A stretch of 64,000 bases of DNA from Maritimibacter sp. HL-12. Its GTDB lineage: Bacteria; Pseudomonadota; Alphaproteobacteria; Rhodobacterales; Rhodobacteraceae. The translations under genes and the position numbers were made by a program. Shown piece after piece: positions 11,387 through 19,794 of the stretch. Location: contig NZ_FXBQ01000001.1 in the NCBI RefSeq assembly GCF_900177545.1, positions 1,072,122 through 1,136,121 on the forward strand, in the 5' to 3' direction. Each line of letters begins with the position of its first letter. The first letter of the stretch is position 1. Under the pieces are notes generated by a model. It made no database searches. It was not told where the DNA came from and worked only from the letters and a program-made list of their open reading frames with translations.

Positions 11387-12184
11387 ATGCGTCTGAAAAT
11401 CCAGCATGTCACCCGCTACCGGTTCGAAACCCCCGTGAGCTACGGGCTTCAACAGTTGCGCAAGACGCCGAAGACCACGCCGCAGCAGCAGATCATCGCC
11501 TGGCAGACCCGGGTCGAGCATGGCCGCAAGGAGCTTGCGTTCGAGGATTACCATCACAATACCGTCGAGCTGATCAGCTTCTCGCGCGGCACAACCGAGC
11601 TTTCCGTGATCAGCGAAGGCGAGATGGAATTGACCGACACCGCCGGCATCGTCGGCCCGCACCGGGGGCCCGCGCCGCTCTGGCTCTACCGAAGGTCTAC
11701 CGAGCTGACCCGACCACGGCCCCGGGTGCGCGAGCTCCTGCGCGGCAGCGAAGCCAGCCCCGATCTCGAAGGTCTGCACCGGCTGATGCGCGCGATCCGC
11801 GACGCGGTGAGCTACGAGACCGGCATTTCCCATGCCGGCTGGAGTGCGGAAGACGCGCTTGAGGCCGGGCGCGGCGTCTGCCAGGATCACACCCATATCT
11901 TTCTCGCCTGCGCGCGCGAGATGGGCCTGCCCGCGCGCTATGTTTCGGGCTACCTCATGCTCGACGACAGCACCTCGCAAGACGCCATGCACGCCTGGGC
12001 GGAGGCGCATATCGAGAACCTGGGCTGGGTCGGGTTCGACGTATCGAACGGCATATCGCCCGATGTGCGCTACGTGCGCGTCGCAACCGGGCTGGACTAC
12101 GCCGAGGCCTCTCCGGTAACAGGGATGCAAACCGGCGGCACCGGCGAAGCGCTCGCGGTGCGGATCGACGTCGCGCAACAATAA
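11387..12184 (+). CDS. Transglutaminase-like cysteine protease/amidase
   Basis: 265 aa with an N-terminal beta-rich domain (bacterial transglutaminase N region) followed by a transglutaminase core. The catalytic triad is visible as C165 in GRGVCQDHTH, H202 in AMHAWAEAHI and D218 in GFDVSNG. The start at 11387 follows GAGGTGGCG and is 7 bp after the alpha-E stop. In related clusters this protein is predicted to cleave or transfer the amide bonds made by the ATP-grasp ligase. A periplasmic location is unlikely because no signal peptide is seen. Confidence 0.9.
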   Translation: MRLKIQHVTRYRFETPVSYGLQQLRKTPKTTPQQQIIAWQTRVEHGRKELAFEDYHHNTVELISFSRGTTELSVISEGEMELTDTAGIVGPHRGPAPLWLYRRSTELTRPRPRVRELLRGSEASPDLEGLHRLMRAIRDAVSYETGISHAGWSAEDALEAGRGVCQDHTHIFLACAREMGLPARYVSGYLMLDDSTSQDAMHAWAEAHIENLGWVGFDVSNGISPDVRYVRVATGLDYAEASPVTGMQTGGTGEALAVRIDVAQQ

Positions 12185-12194
12185 GGGCGGGGCA

Positions 12195-12950
12195 ATGACC
12201 TACTGCGTGGGAATGGTTCTTGAGAAGGGCCTCGTGTTCATGTCCGACACCAGGACGAACGCGGGCCTCGACAACATCTCGACCTACCGCAAGATGACGA
12301 CATGGGAACACCCCGGCGAGCGCGTCATCACCCTGATGTCGGCGGGCAACCTCGCAACGACGCAGGCGGTGGTCAGCCTGCTCGATGAACGCAGCAAATC
12401 TCCCGGCGACCGGGCACCCTCGCTGCTGGCGGTGCCGTCGATGTTTCAGGCCGCACGGATGGTTGCCGACACGCTGCGTGAAGTGATCGACCACCAGGGC
12501 CACGGCGGTCAGCGCGCCGACAGCGCCTTCAACGCAAACCTGATCATCGGCGGCCAGATCGCCGGCAGCCCGCCCCGGCTGTTCCTGATCTATCCCGAGG
12601 GCAATTTCATCGAGGCCGGGGCGGATACACCGTTCTTCCAGATCGGCGAAACCAAGTATGGCCGCCCGATCCTGGTGCGGGCCTTCGATCCGAAGATGAG
12701 CTTCGAGGAGGCGATGAAGCTGCTCGTGGTCAGCTTCGATTCGACCCTGAAAGCCAATCTCTCGGTCGGCGCGCCGTTCGACTTCCACTTCTACGAGGCC
12801 GACAGCCTCGCACTGGGTCCGCATGGCCGGATCGAACAGGACGATCCCTATCTGCAAACCGTCTCCGAGGCCTGGGGCAACGCATTGAAGACCGCGCTCG
12901 AACAAATGCCGGGCTTCACCTTGCCGCCCCGAAGCGGCCCAACGGCGTAA
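12195..12950 (+). CDS. Anbu, proteasome beta-subunit-like peptidase
   Basis: 251 aa, N-terminal-nucleophile hydrolase of the proteasome-type protease family (Anbu/BPH, ancestral beta subunit). After Met removal Thr1 would be exposed (MTYCVGM). D17 in MSDTRTN and K32 in YRKM fit the Thr-Asp-Lys catalytic set of beta subunits, and LMSAGNLAT is the usual SAGN block. It is longer than HslV (about 175 aa), as Anbu proteins are. Coupling to ATP-grasp, alpha-E and transglutaminase genes is the known Anbu context. No ATPase unfoldase is nearby, so how substrates reach it is unclear. Confidence 0.92.
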   Translation: MTYCVGMVLEKGLVFMSDTRTNAGLDNISTYRKMTTWEHPGERVITLMSAGNLATTQAVVSLLDERSKSPGDRAPSLLAVPSMFQAARMVADTLREVIDHQGHGGQRADSAFNANLIIGGQIAGSPPRLFLIYPEGNFIEAGADTPFFQIGETKYGRPILVRAFDPKMSFEEAMKLLVVSFDSTLKANLSVGAPFDFHFYEADSLALGPHGRIEQDDPYLQTVSEAWGNALKTALEQMPGFTLPPRSGPTA

Positions 12951-13009
12951 CCTTCTGAAAATGGATAGAACTTGCCAACCGAACCGATGAGGAAAGTCTG
13001 GGGGGGAAT

Positions 13010-13085
<76 letters not shown>

Positions 13086-13275
13086 ATACGGCGAGGGCTG
13101 TGCCGCTCGCTGGCGGGTATTTAGGCGAGGGCGCGGGGCAGTGCAAGGGAAAAAGCCCTCGAAAAACCATGCCAGGGCGGCCAAAGATGGACATGGGCAA
13201 TCCAGCCGCGTAGCTTGCGCGGAATATGCCCGGGCCTCGGCCCTCTGCCAGCCTGCCGAATGGGAAAGACCTGAC
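13086..13275. promoter_or_regulatory. Promoter region between tRNA-Ala and GGR-like gene
   Basis: 190 bp between divergent transcripts, presumably carrying both promoters. No operator, repeat or small gene stands out. The open frame of the downstream gene extends to 13141 but the stretch has no ribosome site. Confidence 0.3.
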
Positions 13276-14493
13276 ATGGACGACAAGACACTCACTTGCG
13301 ACGTGCTGATCGTGGGCGGCGGTCCCGCCGGTCTCTCCGTGGCATCGACCCTGCCTGACGATGTGAAAACCGTGATCGTCCACCAGGATCGCGAGATCGG
13401 CCTGCCGGTGCGCACCTCGGGTGGGTGCTGGATGGAAGACATCGAGCGGCTTGGCATCCCCGACGGGATGTACAACCGGCTGAACACCAACGAGGCCTTT
13501 GCCGACGCAGCCCACACGGTGATCCCGATGGGCGATGCCGTGCCCGTCATCCTCGATACACCGAAGGTCTACAAATGGCTCGCGGAACAATCCGATCACA
13601 AGGACCGCACGTTGCTCATGGAGACCAAGTTCCTCTCGACGCGCCTGCGAGATGACGGGTTTTACGAGAGCGAGATCCGGGCCCGCGACAATGGGGTTGA
13701 GCGGGTCGTCTCGAAATACATCGTCGACGGATCCGGCTGGCATTTCGCGGTGCTGGACGCCCTGGGGCTTGCAAAGAAACCCGAACGCCTCGCCGTGGGC
13801 ACCGAATACGAATACCCATTGGGCGACAACCAACCGGATCGCGGGATCATTTTCCTCGGTAAAAAGGTGCCGGCTGGCTACGGATGGGCCTTTGGCACGG
13901 CACGCGGCACCCTGCGAGTCGGTGTCGGCGTGATCCAGCCCGACACCGACGAATCGCCTCGCAAACTTCTCGATTCCGTGATCGCGGACAAACCCTACCT
14001 CGACCGGCTGGGCCTGAAGCTGGAAGGCGACCCCGTCGTGCACAGCGGGATACTTCCCTCGGTCGCCTACGACGATCGCCTCGTGTTCGGCAATGTCATC
14101 CGGGTTGGCGATTCGGCCAATTTCGCAACGCCAACCGCCGGCGAGGGCATCAGGGTTTGCATCGAGCTCGGCAGACTGCTTGGCGTGCAGCTCGGCAAGG
14201 CGGTGAAGACGGGACGCCGGGGCCCGCTCAGGGCCTACGAGCGCCACTGCAGACGCAAACTCAAGCGGGACTACAAATGGGGGTTCCTGGTGAACAACCG
14301 GGCCGCCAGCTACACCCCGGACAACTGGAATGCATCGGTTCGGCGGATGTCGAAACTGGGGCCCGATGCGGTTGTCGCGACGCTGCGGGGCGAATTCCCG
14401 CTTCTCAAGGTCGCCAAGATTTCATGGTCGGTCCTGCGCACCCTGATCCGGTCGCGCCTGCACCGCCTCAAGTCGCGCCTCGGGCTGGCCTGA
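13276..14493 (+). CDS. FAD-dependent oxidoreductase, geranylgeranyl reductase family
   Basis: 405 aa flavoprotein with an N-terminal FAD motif VLIVGGGPAGLSVAS, a middle block PAGYGWAFGTARGTLRVGVGV, and RVGDSANFATPTAGEGIRVC, which carries the second GD motif of the GGR/BchP and FixC-like class. The start at 13276 follows GGGAAAGACCTGAC. Relatives saturate isoprenoid chains or act as quinone-linked dehydrogenases; the basic C-terminus (RSRLHRLKSRL) may bind membrane. No bacteriochlorophyll or carotenoid genes are adjacent, so I cannot assign a substrate. It appears monocistronic. Confidence 0.78.
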   Translation: MDDKTLTCDVLIVGGGPAGLSVASTLPDDVKTVIVHQDREIGLPVRTSGGCWMEDIERLGIPDGMYNRLNTNEAFADAAHTVIPMGDAVPVILDTPKVYKWLAEQSDHKDRTLLMETKFLSTRLRDDGFYESEIRARDNGVERVVSKYIVDGSGWHFAVLDALGLAKKPERLAVGTEYEYPLGDNQPDRGIIFLGKKVPAGYGWAFGTARGTLRVGVGVIQPDTDESPRKLLDSVIADKPYLDRLGLKLEGDPVVHSGILPSVAYDDRLVFGNVIRVGDSANFATPTAGEGIRVCIELGRLLGVQLGKAVKTGRRGPLRAYERHCRRKLKRDYKWGFLVNNRAASYTPDNWNASVRRMSKLGPDAVVATLRGEFPLLKVAKISWSVLRTLIRSRLHRLKSRLGLA

Positions 14494-14512
14494 TCCCGGT
14501 GTCGCATGAAAA

Positions 14513-14547
14513 AACGGGCTGACAGCGAGATGTCGCCGCAGCCCGTT
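14513..14547. terminator. Bidirectional terminator, GGR-like gene / FYDLN gene
   Basis: AACGGGCTG (14513-14521) pairs perfectly with CAGCCCGTT (14539-14547), with an inner GCGA/TCGC stem. Read on the minus strand, the stem is followed by a run of T, a standard Rho-independent end for the FYDLN gene; it also ends the plus-strand gene. Confidence 0.85.
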
Positions 14548-14571
14548 CGGGTTCACGTTTTCTGAAAGCCC

Positions 14572-14901
14572 TCAGTCGTCGTCGGGCGCAGCCACGTCGG
14601 CGATATCGTCGAGCGAAACATCGTCGTCTTCATCATCTTCGAGCACATCGTCCTCGAGATCGACCTCGGTATCGTCTTCTTCAACGATATCTTCGGAATC
14701 GACGAGATCGTCGGATTCCAGATCCTTGGCTTTCGATGCCTTGTCGGCCTTGTCGGCCACCATGGTGCGCGAAGCCTTGCCGGTGTCGAGTTCGACCACC
14801 TTGCCGGTGTACGGGCTGATGATCGGATTGGCATTGAGGTCATAAAACCGCTTGCCGGTCTCCGGGCAAACACGCTTGGTGCCCCATTCTTCCTTGGGCA
14901 T
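14572..14901 (-). CDS. FYDLN acid domain protein (TIGR02300)
   Basis: 109 aa. The N-terminus carries the family signature VCPETGKRFYDLN and ISPYTG, a short zinc-ribbon-like region. The second half is extremely acidic, almost all Asp and Glu with Val/Leu/Ile. The family is widespread in alphaproteobacteria and has no established function. The start at 14901 follows AAAGGGG; the longer upstream frame is not coding. It is divergent from the metallopeptidase gene. Confidence 0.93.
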   Translation of the reverse strand: MPKEEWGTKRVCPETGKRFYDLNANPIISPYTGKVVELDTGKASRTMVADKADKASKAKDLESDDLVDSEDIVEEDDTEVDLEDDVLEDDEDDDVSLDDIADVAAPDDD

Positions 14902-15043
14902 GGAATACCCCTTTCCGTCGTCAGATGGTTCTGAGAGATTTGGGGGCACTTGCCACAGTCGCGCGGGGCTGTCAAAGCCTTTTGCGCTTAAGGGGCGAGC
15001 CGTGCAATGGCTGGCTGGCAAGCAGGAGGTGCCGGGCGCGATC

Positions 15044-15742
15044 ATGGGTGAACAGGTGTTGATTTCCGGCGATCCGCCAATCACGCTCGAGCTGAAGGCT
15101 TCCGCGCGGGCGCGGCGTTTTTCGCTCCGGGTTTCACGCCTCGACGGGCGCGTGACGCTGACCCTGCCGCGTGGAGCCTCGCGGCGACAAGCCCTTGCCT
15201 TCGCAGAGGAAAAGGCCGAGTGGATTCGGCGCCATATCGACCAGCACCCGGGCGAACTGCGGCCGATGCCGGGCGATGGCCTGCCGTTCAGGGGCACCGT
15301 CCTGCCGATTGTCGCAACCTCGGGCCGGGCGGTGCGCCTCGCCGAGACAGGCATCGAAGTGCCGGAACGCGATCCCCACCGCACGCCGGCACGCCTTTGC
15401 GCATTTCTCAAGCACCACGCGCGACTCGCCCTTGTCGAAGCCTCCGCACGCCACGCCGCGGCGCTTGGGCGGCCCCATGGCCGGGTCACCTTGCGCGATA
15501 CCCGCTCGCGCTGGGGATCGTGCAGCGCCAACGGCGATCTGATGTATTCCTGGCGCCTGGTCATGGCCCCGCCGGAGGTGCTCGACTATGTCGCCGCCCA
15601 CGAGGTTGCGCACCTCGCCGAGATGAACCATTCGCCAGCCTTCTGGGCACAGGTCGCGCGGCTCTATCCGCGCTACGACGCGCCGCGCCGCTGGCTGCGG
15701 GACAATGCCCAGACCCTGCACCGTTACCGCTTCAAGGATTGA
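15044..15742 (+). CDS. YgjP-like (M48-type) zinc metallopeptidase
   Basis: 232 aa. The core is RDTRSRWGSCSANG followed by the zinc motif HEVAHLAEMNHS and a WLR C-terminus, as in the YgjP/DUF45 (WLM-like) family, which is predicted to be cytosolic. Two His and a Glu of HExxH plus the downstream His are intact. The ATG at 15044 lies 14 bp after AGGAGGT. In-frame GTG codons at 15002 (AGGGG ahead of it) and 15029 are alternatives, adding 14 or 5 residues. The gene ends 31 bp before the GntR gene and may be co-transcribed with it. The target is unknown. Confidence 0.85.
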   Translation: MGEQVLISGDPPITLELKASARARRFSLRVSRLDGRVTLTLPRGASRRQALAFAEEKAEWIRRHIDQHPGELRPMPGDGLPFRGTVLPIVATSGRAVRLAETGIEVPERDPHRTPARLCAFLKHHARLALVEASARHAAALGRPHGRVTLRDTRSRWGSCSANGDLMYSWRLVMAPPEVLDYVAAHEVAHLAEMNHSPAFWAQVARLYPRYDAPRRWLRDNAQTLHRYRFKD

Positions 15743-15755
15743 CGCCCCGCTCGTT

Positions 15756-15782
15756 TGTGATCACATTCCTGTCATGATCACA
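15756..15782. promoter_or_regulatory. Two GTGATCAC palindromes at the GntR gene start (likely autoregulation)
   Basis: TGTGATCACA at 15756-15765 and CATGATCACA at 15773-15782, centres 17 bp apart. The second covers the GntR start codon (ATG at 15774), so binding could block transcription or translation start. The same GTGATCAC core occurs in pairs ahead of sucC and sdhC, which points to this regulator as the binding protein. Confidence 0.7.
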
Positions 15783-16448
15783 CCGGATGCCACCCCCGCC
15801 ACAACCCCGCCTTCGGGCAACGAGGCCGGGATCGCAGCGCATGAACGCGTCTTTCGCACCCTGCGAGGCCGGATCATGTATGGCGAGCTTGATCCCGGCG
15901 TGCCGCTCACGATCCGGGGTATCGCAGCCGAGTTCGGCGTGTCGATGACACCGGCGCGCGAAGCGGTGCGCAGACTTGCCGCCGAAGGCGCGCTTTCGCT
16001 CTCGTCATCGGGCCGGGTCACCACGCCAAACCTGAGCCCCGAGCGAATCGAGGAACTGGCGGCCCTGCGCGCCTTGCTCGAGCCGGAACTGGCCTCGCGC
16101 GCGTTGCCCCGTGCCCATATGGCGCTGATCGAACGCCTGCACACGATCAACGGCCGGATCGCCGAACACGTCGCCAAGAACGATATCGCCGCCTATATCC
16201 GCACGAACCTCGAATTTCACCGGACGATCTACCTGCGCGCCCAGGCCCCGGCGATGCTGGCGCTGGTCGAAACCGTGTGGTTGCAGCTCGGACCGACGAT
16301 GCGGATGCTCTACATGACCCGCACCCGGACCGATCTGCAACGCCACCACCGGATGATCCTCGCTGCCCTTGCCGCCGGAGACGAACCCGGCCTGCGTCTA
16401 GCCCTGCGCGCCGATGTTACGCAGGGCCTGAAAATGCTGGTGGGTTGA
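15774..16448 (+). CDS. GntR-family (FadR/FCD) transcriptional regulator, probable TCA regulator
   Basis: 224 aa. A winged helix-turn-helix (about residues 20-90; LRGRIMYGELDPG, IAAEFGVSMTPAREAVRRL) is followed by an all-helical FCD ligand domain with metal-site His/Asp residues (EFHRTIY, RHHRMILAAL). FCD domains bind small carboxylates. The gene start is overlapped by a palindrome that also occurs in pairs before sucC and sdhC, so I infer that it senses a TCA-linked acid and controls those operons. From memory, a 2-oxoglutarate-responsive regulator named AkgR is reported in Rhodobacter; whether this is its orthologue cannot be told from the sequence alone. Confidence 0.85.
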   Translation: MITPDATPATTPPSGNEAGIAAHERVFRTLRGRIMYGELDPGVPLTIRGIAAEFGVSMTPAREAVRRLAAEGALSLSSSGRVTTPNLSPERIEELAALRALLEPELASRALPRAHMALIERLHTINGRIAEHVAKNDIAAYIRTNLEFHRTIYLRAQAPAMLALVETVWLQLGPTMRMLYMTRTRTDLQRHHRMILAALAAGDEPGLRLALRADVTQGLKMLVG

Positions 16449-16478
16449 ACCTTTTCGCTCGGCTGTGCCGGACATGAA

Positions 16479-16503
16479 AAGGCCGGGGTTTTGCCCCGGC
16501 CTT
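16479..16503. terminator. Bidirectional terminator, GntR / peptidoglycan-binding gene
   Basis: AAGGCCGGGG and CCCCGGCCTT form a perfect 10-bp stem around the loop TTTTG between convergent genes. A-rich bases precede it (CATGAAAA), giving a T-run on the minus strand. Confidence 0.85.
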
Positions 16504-16525
16504 CCTGATCGGATCGTCGAGGCGA

Positions 16526-17965
16526 TCAGAACTTGATTTTCGGTGCCGCGCCGGACAGCGCCGTGCTGTTCCACAACCCGATCTCAAGCACCGAGTTTTC
16601 AAAGGTCACGGTCAAGACCTGCCCGCAATCGCGTGAAACGCTGTCGAGGCTCGCGGTGTCGAGGCGCGGTCCGCTGCCCTCGGCCCATGAGCCCGAACCG
16701 ATGTCTGCAAGCCGCAACTCGCCGCATTGGGCGAGAATGCCCGCATCGTCACGCGCGGCGGCACGGGCATCGGCCCCGCCAATCCAGATATCGTCGTCGC
16801 CAAACCGCGCGTCGGCCCCGTATTTCTCAAGGATCCCCGGCATTACCTGCGCATCGAACATCGCCTGATCAACGCTTGCGGGCATCCGGATCGTCCGGAA
16901 GGCCGCGACCGCACCCAGATCGGGCCGGGCGCTGTCGAACAACGCCACGAATTGCTCGGCGGCATCGGCAGGCCAATTGGATTGTTGTCCGAGATAGGCG
17001 ATATCAAGCCCCTCGGTGCCACCGAAACCGGCGGCATCTGTCTGATCGGTCACGAGATTTGCGCCGAACTCCTGCGAAAGACGGTTTGTCACCGCATCCG
17101 GCTTCATGCCGAGAGTCACGCCGAGCAGATCGAACACCAGGTCTTCGCCTTCGGGCGCGGCCGGGGCCGGGGTGTCGGCCTGTGGCTGCGCCACGTTCTG
17201 GGCGGTGTTTCCGCTGCTGCTGTCAACGTCGCCCCCCGACGACCCGGACGGCCTGAAAGCCACGAGGTGCGCGCCCGCCGGGACCGGGGCCGGCATGTCC
17301 AGCATATGGGCCAGCAGCCGGCGCGACGCGACCGGACCGCCCGGCAAGCCCTGGCTACCCTTGTAGGCGGCGATGGCATTGCGGGTCATCCCGCCCATCG
17401 CGCCATCGACCGGCCCGGCGTTGAACCCTCGCCGGTTCAACTCGGCCTGCAACTGGCGCACCTGGTCGCGCGAGAGATCATTGGCGAGATCGGCGTTGAA
17501 CAGGTAAGGCGCGTCGTCCTCGTAGGAGATGAAATCCGGCGAGAGCGCCACGAGATCGTTGATCTGCTGCCCGGTCAGGCGTCCGGTCGCGTTGGCACCG
17601 ATCGCCGCCTGGTATTGCCGGATCGACGACCGGGTGCCCGCGCCGATCGCGCCGTCGATCGCCCCGGAGTAGAATCCGAGATTGCGCAAACCGCCCTGCA
17701 CCCACATCGCCTGGGTGCGGTTGAGCGCGGCGGCATCCACGGCACCGAGGTTTCCACTCGTGGTTCCGGTCCGGCTGCCGCCGCACCTGTGCGGGTTGGC
17801 GGCGCAATACACCGCGGTGCCAACGATCCCGAGAGCCACCGCCCCCGCGATCCCGTCTTGCGCCACCGCCGGTCGCGGCGTCGAAAACCCGAAGGCAACG
17901 GCGAGTGCGAGCAGGGTTGCAAACAGGGGTTTGAGGATCGGATCTGGGAAAAGAATAAAACGCAT
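16526..17965 (-). CDS. Secreted protein with two peptidoglycan-binding domains
   Basis: 479 aa. The start is fixed by a strong GAGGAGG site 7 bp before the ATG at 17965. A signal peptide (basic start, hydrophobic stretch, PAVA cleavage) is followed by two PG_binding_1 repeats, near residues 75-135 (LRNLGFYSGAIDGAIGAGT) and 155-215 (LNRRGFNAGPVDGAMGGMT). A Ser/Gly/Pro linker leads to a C-terminal region of about 200 aa that I do not recognise. No lytic catalytic domain is evident. It probably anchors at the cell wall in the periplasm. It lies downstream of lpdA, 139 bp away, with its own ribosome site. Confidence 0.8.
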   Translation of the reverse strand: MRFILFPDPILKPLFATLLALAVAFGFSTPRPAVAQDGIAGAVALGIVGTAVYCAANPHRCGGSRTGTTSGNLGAVDAAALNRTQAMWVQGGLRNLGFYSGAIDGAIGAGTRSSIRQYQAAIGANATGRLTGQQINDLVALSPDFISYEDDAPYLFNADLANDLSRDQVRQLQAELNRRGFNAGPVDGAMGGMTRNAIAAYKGSQGLPGGPVASRRLLAHMLDMPAPVPAGAHLVAFRPSGSSGGDVDSSSGNTAQNVAQPQADTPAPAAPEGEDLVFDLLGVTLGMKPDAVTNRLSQEFGANLVTDQTDAAGFGGTEGLDIAYLGQQSNWPADAAEQFVALFDSARPDLGAVAAFRTIRMPASVDQAMFDAQVMPGILEKYGADARFGDDDIWIGGADARAAARDDAGILAQCGELRLADIGSGSWAEGSGPRLDTASLDSVSRDCGQVLTVTFENSVLEIGLWNSTALSGAAPKIKF

Positions 17966-18104
17966 GACGTACCTCCTCGAAAATTCCGCCGACAACAGGC
18001 GGCTTCATATCGAGGGTGGCAGCGTGGCGCGCGCCTGTCAAATCCTGCGCGCGTCGCATTTGGTCACAGCCGGGCAGCGCAGCGAACCACGGCCCGGCAG
18101 AAGG

Positions 18105-19490
18105 TCAGCTATGGATCGGTCCATCGCCGCAGGCCAGGGCCGCTTCCCGCACCGCTTCCGAAAGCGTCGGGTGGGCGTGGCAGGTGCGCGCGAGGTCTTC
18201 CGCCGCCGCGCCAAACTCCATCGCCACGCAAACCTCGTGGATCAGTTCGCCGGCGTTGGGGCCAAGGATATGTGCGCCGAGAATGCGGTCGGTCTCCTTG
18301 TCGGCAAGGATCTTCACGAAGCCCTCGCCCGCGTGCATTGCCTTGGCGCGGCCGTTGCCCATGAAGGAGAACTTGCCGACCTTGTAGGCCCGGCCCTCGT
18401 CCTTCAACTCCTCCTCGGTCTTGCCAACGCTGGCAACCTCGGGGGTGGTGTAGATCACGCCCGGGATCACGCCGTAGTTCACATGCCCGGCCTGCCCGGC
18501 AATACGCTCGGCCACCGCCATGCCCTCGTCTTCGGCCTTGTGGGCCAGCATCGGCCCTTCGGTCACGTCGCCAATCGCCCAGATGCCTTCGACGGAGGTT
18601 TGCCCCTGATCGGTGGCGATCTGGCCGCGCTCGCTGCGCTTCACGCCCGCCGATTCCAGCCCGAGCCCGTCGGTATAGGGTTTGCGGCCCGTGGCCACCA
18701 ATACCACGTCGGCGTCCAGCGTGTGGTCGCTCTCGTCCTTGCGCAACTGGTAATGCACGGTGGCCTTGGTCTTCTTCGCATCCACCTTCTGCACCGCGGC
18801 ACCGAGCACGAACTCGAACCCCTGCTTCTTCAGTGTGCGCTGGAAGGTTTTCTGGATCTCGCCGTCCATCCCCGGGGTGACGTGATCGAGGTATTCCACC
18901 ACCGTCACCTCGGTCCCGAGGCGGGCAAAAACCGACCCCATCTCCAGCCCGATCACGCCCGCACCGATCACCACCATCTTCTTGGGGATTTTCGGCAGGC
19001 TGAGCGCGCCGGTGGACGTGACCACCACCTTCTCGTCAATCTCGACGCCGGGCAGGCTCGCCGCTTCCGAGCCGGTGGCGATCACGATATGCTTGGCGCT
19101 GTGGGTCTCGTCGCCGACGATCACCTGGCCCTTGCCCGGCACCGAGGCCCAGCCCTTGATCCAGTCGATCTTGTTCTTCTTGAACAGGAACTCGATGCCC
19201 TTGGTGTTCTGGGCCACCACGTCGTCCTTGTAGGCCTGCATTTCCTTCCAGTCGACCGAGGGCGATTTACCCTTGAGGCCCATCTTGGCGAAGTTGTGCT
19301 CGGCCTCGTGCAACATGTGCGAAGCGTGCAGCAGCGCCTTGGAGGGGATGCAACCGATGTTGAGGCAAGTGCCTCCCAGCGTTTCCCGGCCCTCGACGCA
19401 GGCGGTTTTCAGGCCCAGTTGCGCGCAGCGGATCGCGCACACATAACCGCCCGGACCGCCGCCGATCACGATCACATCATACTCTGCCAT
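18105..19490 (-). CDS. lpdA: Dihydrolipoyl dehydrogenase (E3)
   Basis: 461 aa FAD/NAD disulfide oxidoreductase that reoxidises dihydrolipoamide of the 2-oxoacid dehydrogenase complexes. The FAD motif IGGGPGGY is at the N-terminus, the redox pair is C42/C47 in GGTCLNIGC, the NAD motif is [12 protein letters not shown], and the C-terminal His-Glu pair is in HAHPTLSEA. It is the last gene of the sucCDAB-lpd order, which assigns it mainly to 2-oxoglutarate dehydrogenase. A small membrane-protein gene separates it from odhB. Confidence 0.96.
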   Translation of the reverse strand: MAEYDVIVIGGGPGGYVCAIRCAQLGLKTACVEGRETLGGTCLNIGCIPSKALLHASHMLHEAEHNFAKMGLKGKSPSVDWKEMQAYKDDVVAQNTKGIEFLFKKNKIDWIKGWASVPGKGQVIVGDETHSAKHIVIATGSEAASLPGVEIDEKVVVTSTGALSLPKIPKKMVVIGAGVIGLEMGSVFARLGTEVTVVEYLDHVTPGMDGEIQKTFQRTLKKQGFEFVLGAAVQKVDAKKTKATVHYQLRKDESDHTLDADVVLVATGRKPYTDGLGLESAGVKRSERGQIATDQGQTSVEGIWAIGDVTEGPMLAHKAEDEGMAVAERIAGQAGHVNYGVIPGVIYTTPEVASVGKTEEELKDEGRAYKVGKFSFMGNGRAKAMHAGEGFVKILADKETDRILGAHILGPNAGELIHEVCVAMEFGAAAEDLARTCHAHPTLSEAVREAALACGDGPIHS

Positions 19491-19533
19491 GTCTCACTCC
19501 TTGCCCTGCCGGGCGTGTTTGTCGTTTCGGCTC

Positions 19534-19791
19534 TCAGGCGCCCTTGTCGCCGCCCGTGCCGGGGCGGGTGAGCAGGAAGGCGGTGGCGAGGGTCAGGGCC
19601 ACGTAGGCCCAGGCTACCCAGACCAGCCAGGTCGGGCCGTTGAGGTAGACGATACCATAGGCGACCGCGACGACGATCACCGAGCGGATCGCCCAGCGCC
19701 GCAGGCGCTGCGCCCGGCTGCGCTCTCCCACTCCTGCAGCGACGGCTTCAAGGAAAGTGGGGGCTTTGTTCCCCTTGTTGTCATCAACCAT
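19534..19791 (-). CDS. Small two-helix membrane protein in the 2-oxoglutarate dehydrogenase operon
   Basis: 85 aa. A charged cytosolic N-terminus of about 30 residues is followed by two hydrophobic helices (about 33-52 and 56-75) and a short polar tail. Its start is 3 bp after the odhB stop and its end is 43 bp before lpdA, so it must be co-transcribed. I recognise no family. Its position suggests a membrane link or accessory role for the complex, but this is inference only. Confidence 0.65.
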   Translation of the reverse strand: MVDDNKGNKAPTFLEAVAAGVGERSRAQRLRRWAIRSVIVVAVAYGIVYLNGPTWLVWVAWAYVALTLATAFLLTRPGTGGDKGA

Positions 19792-19794
19792 GGT

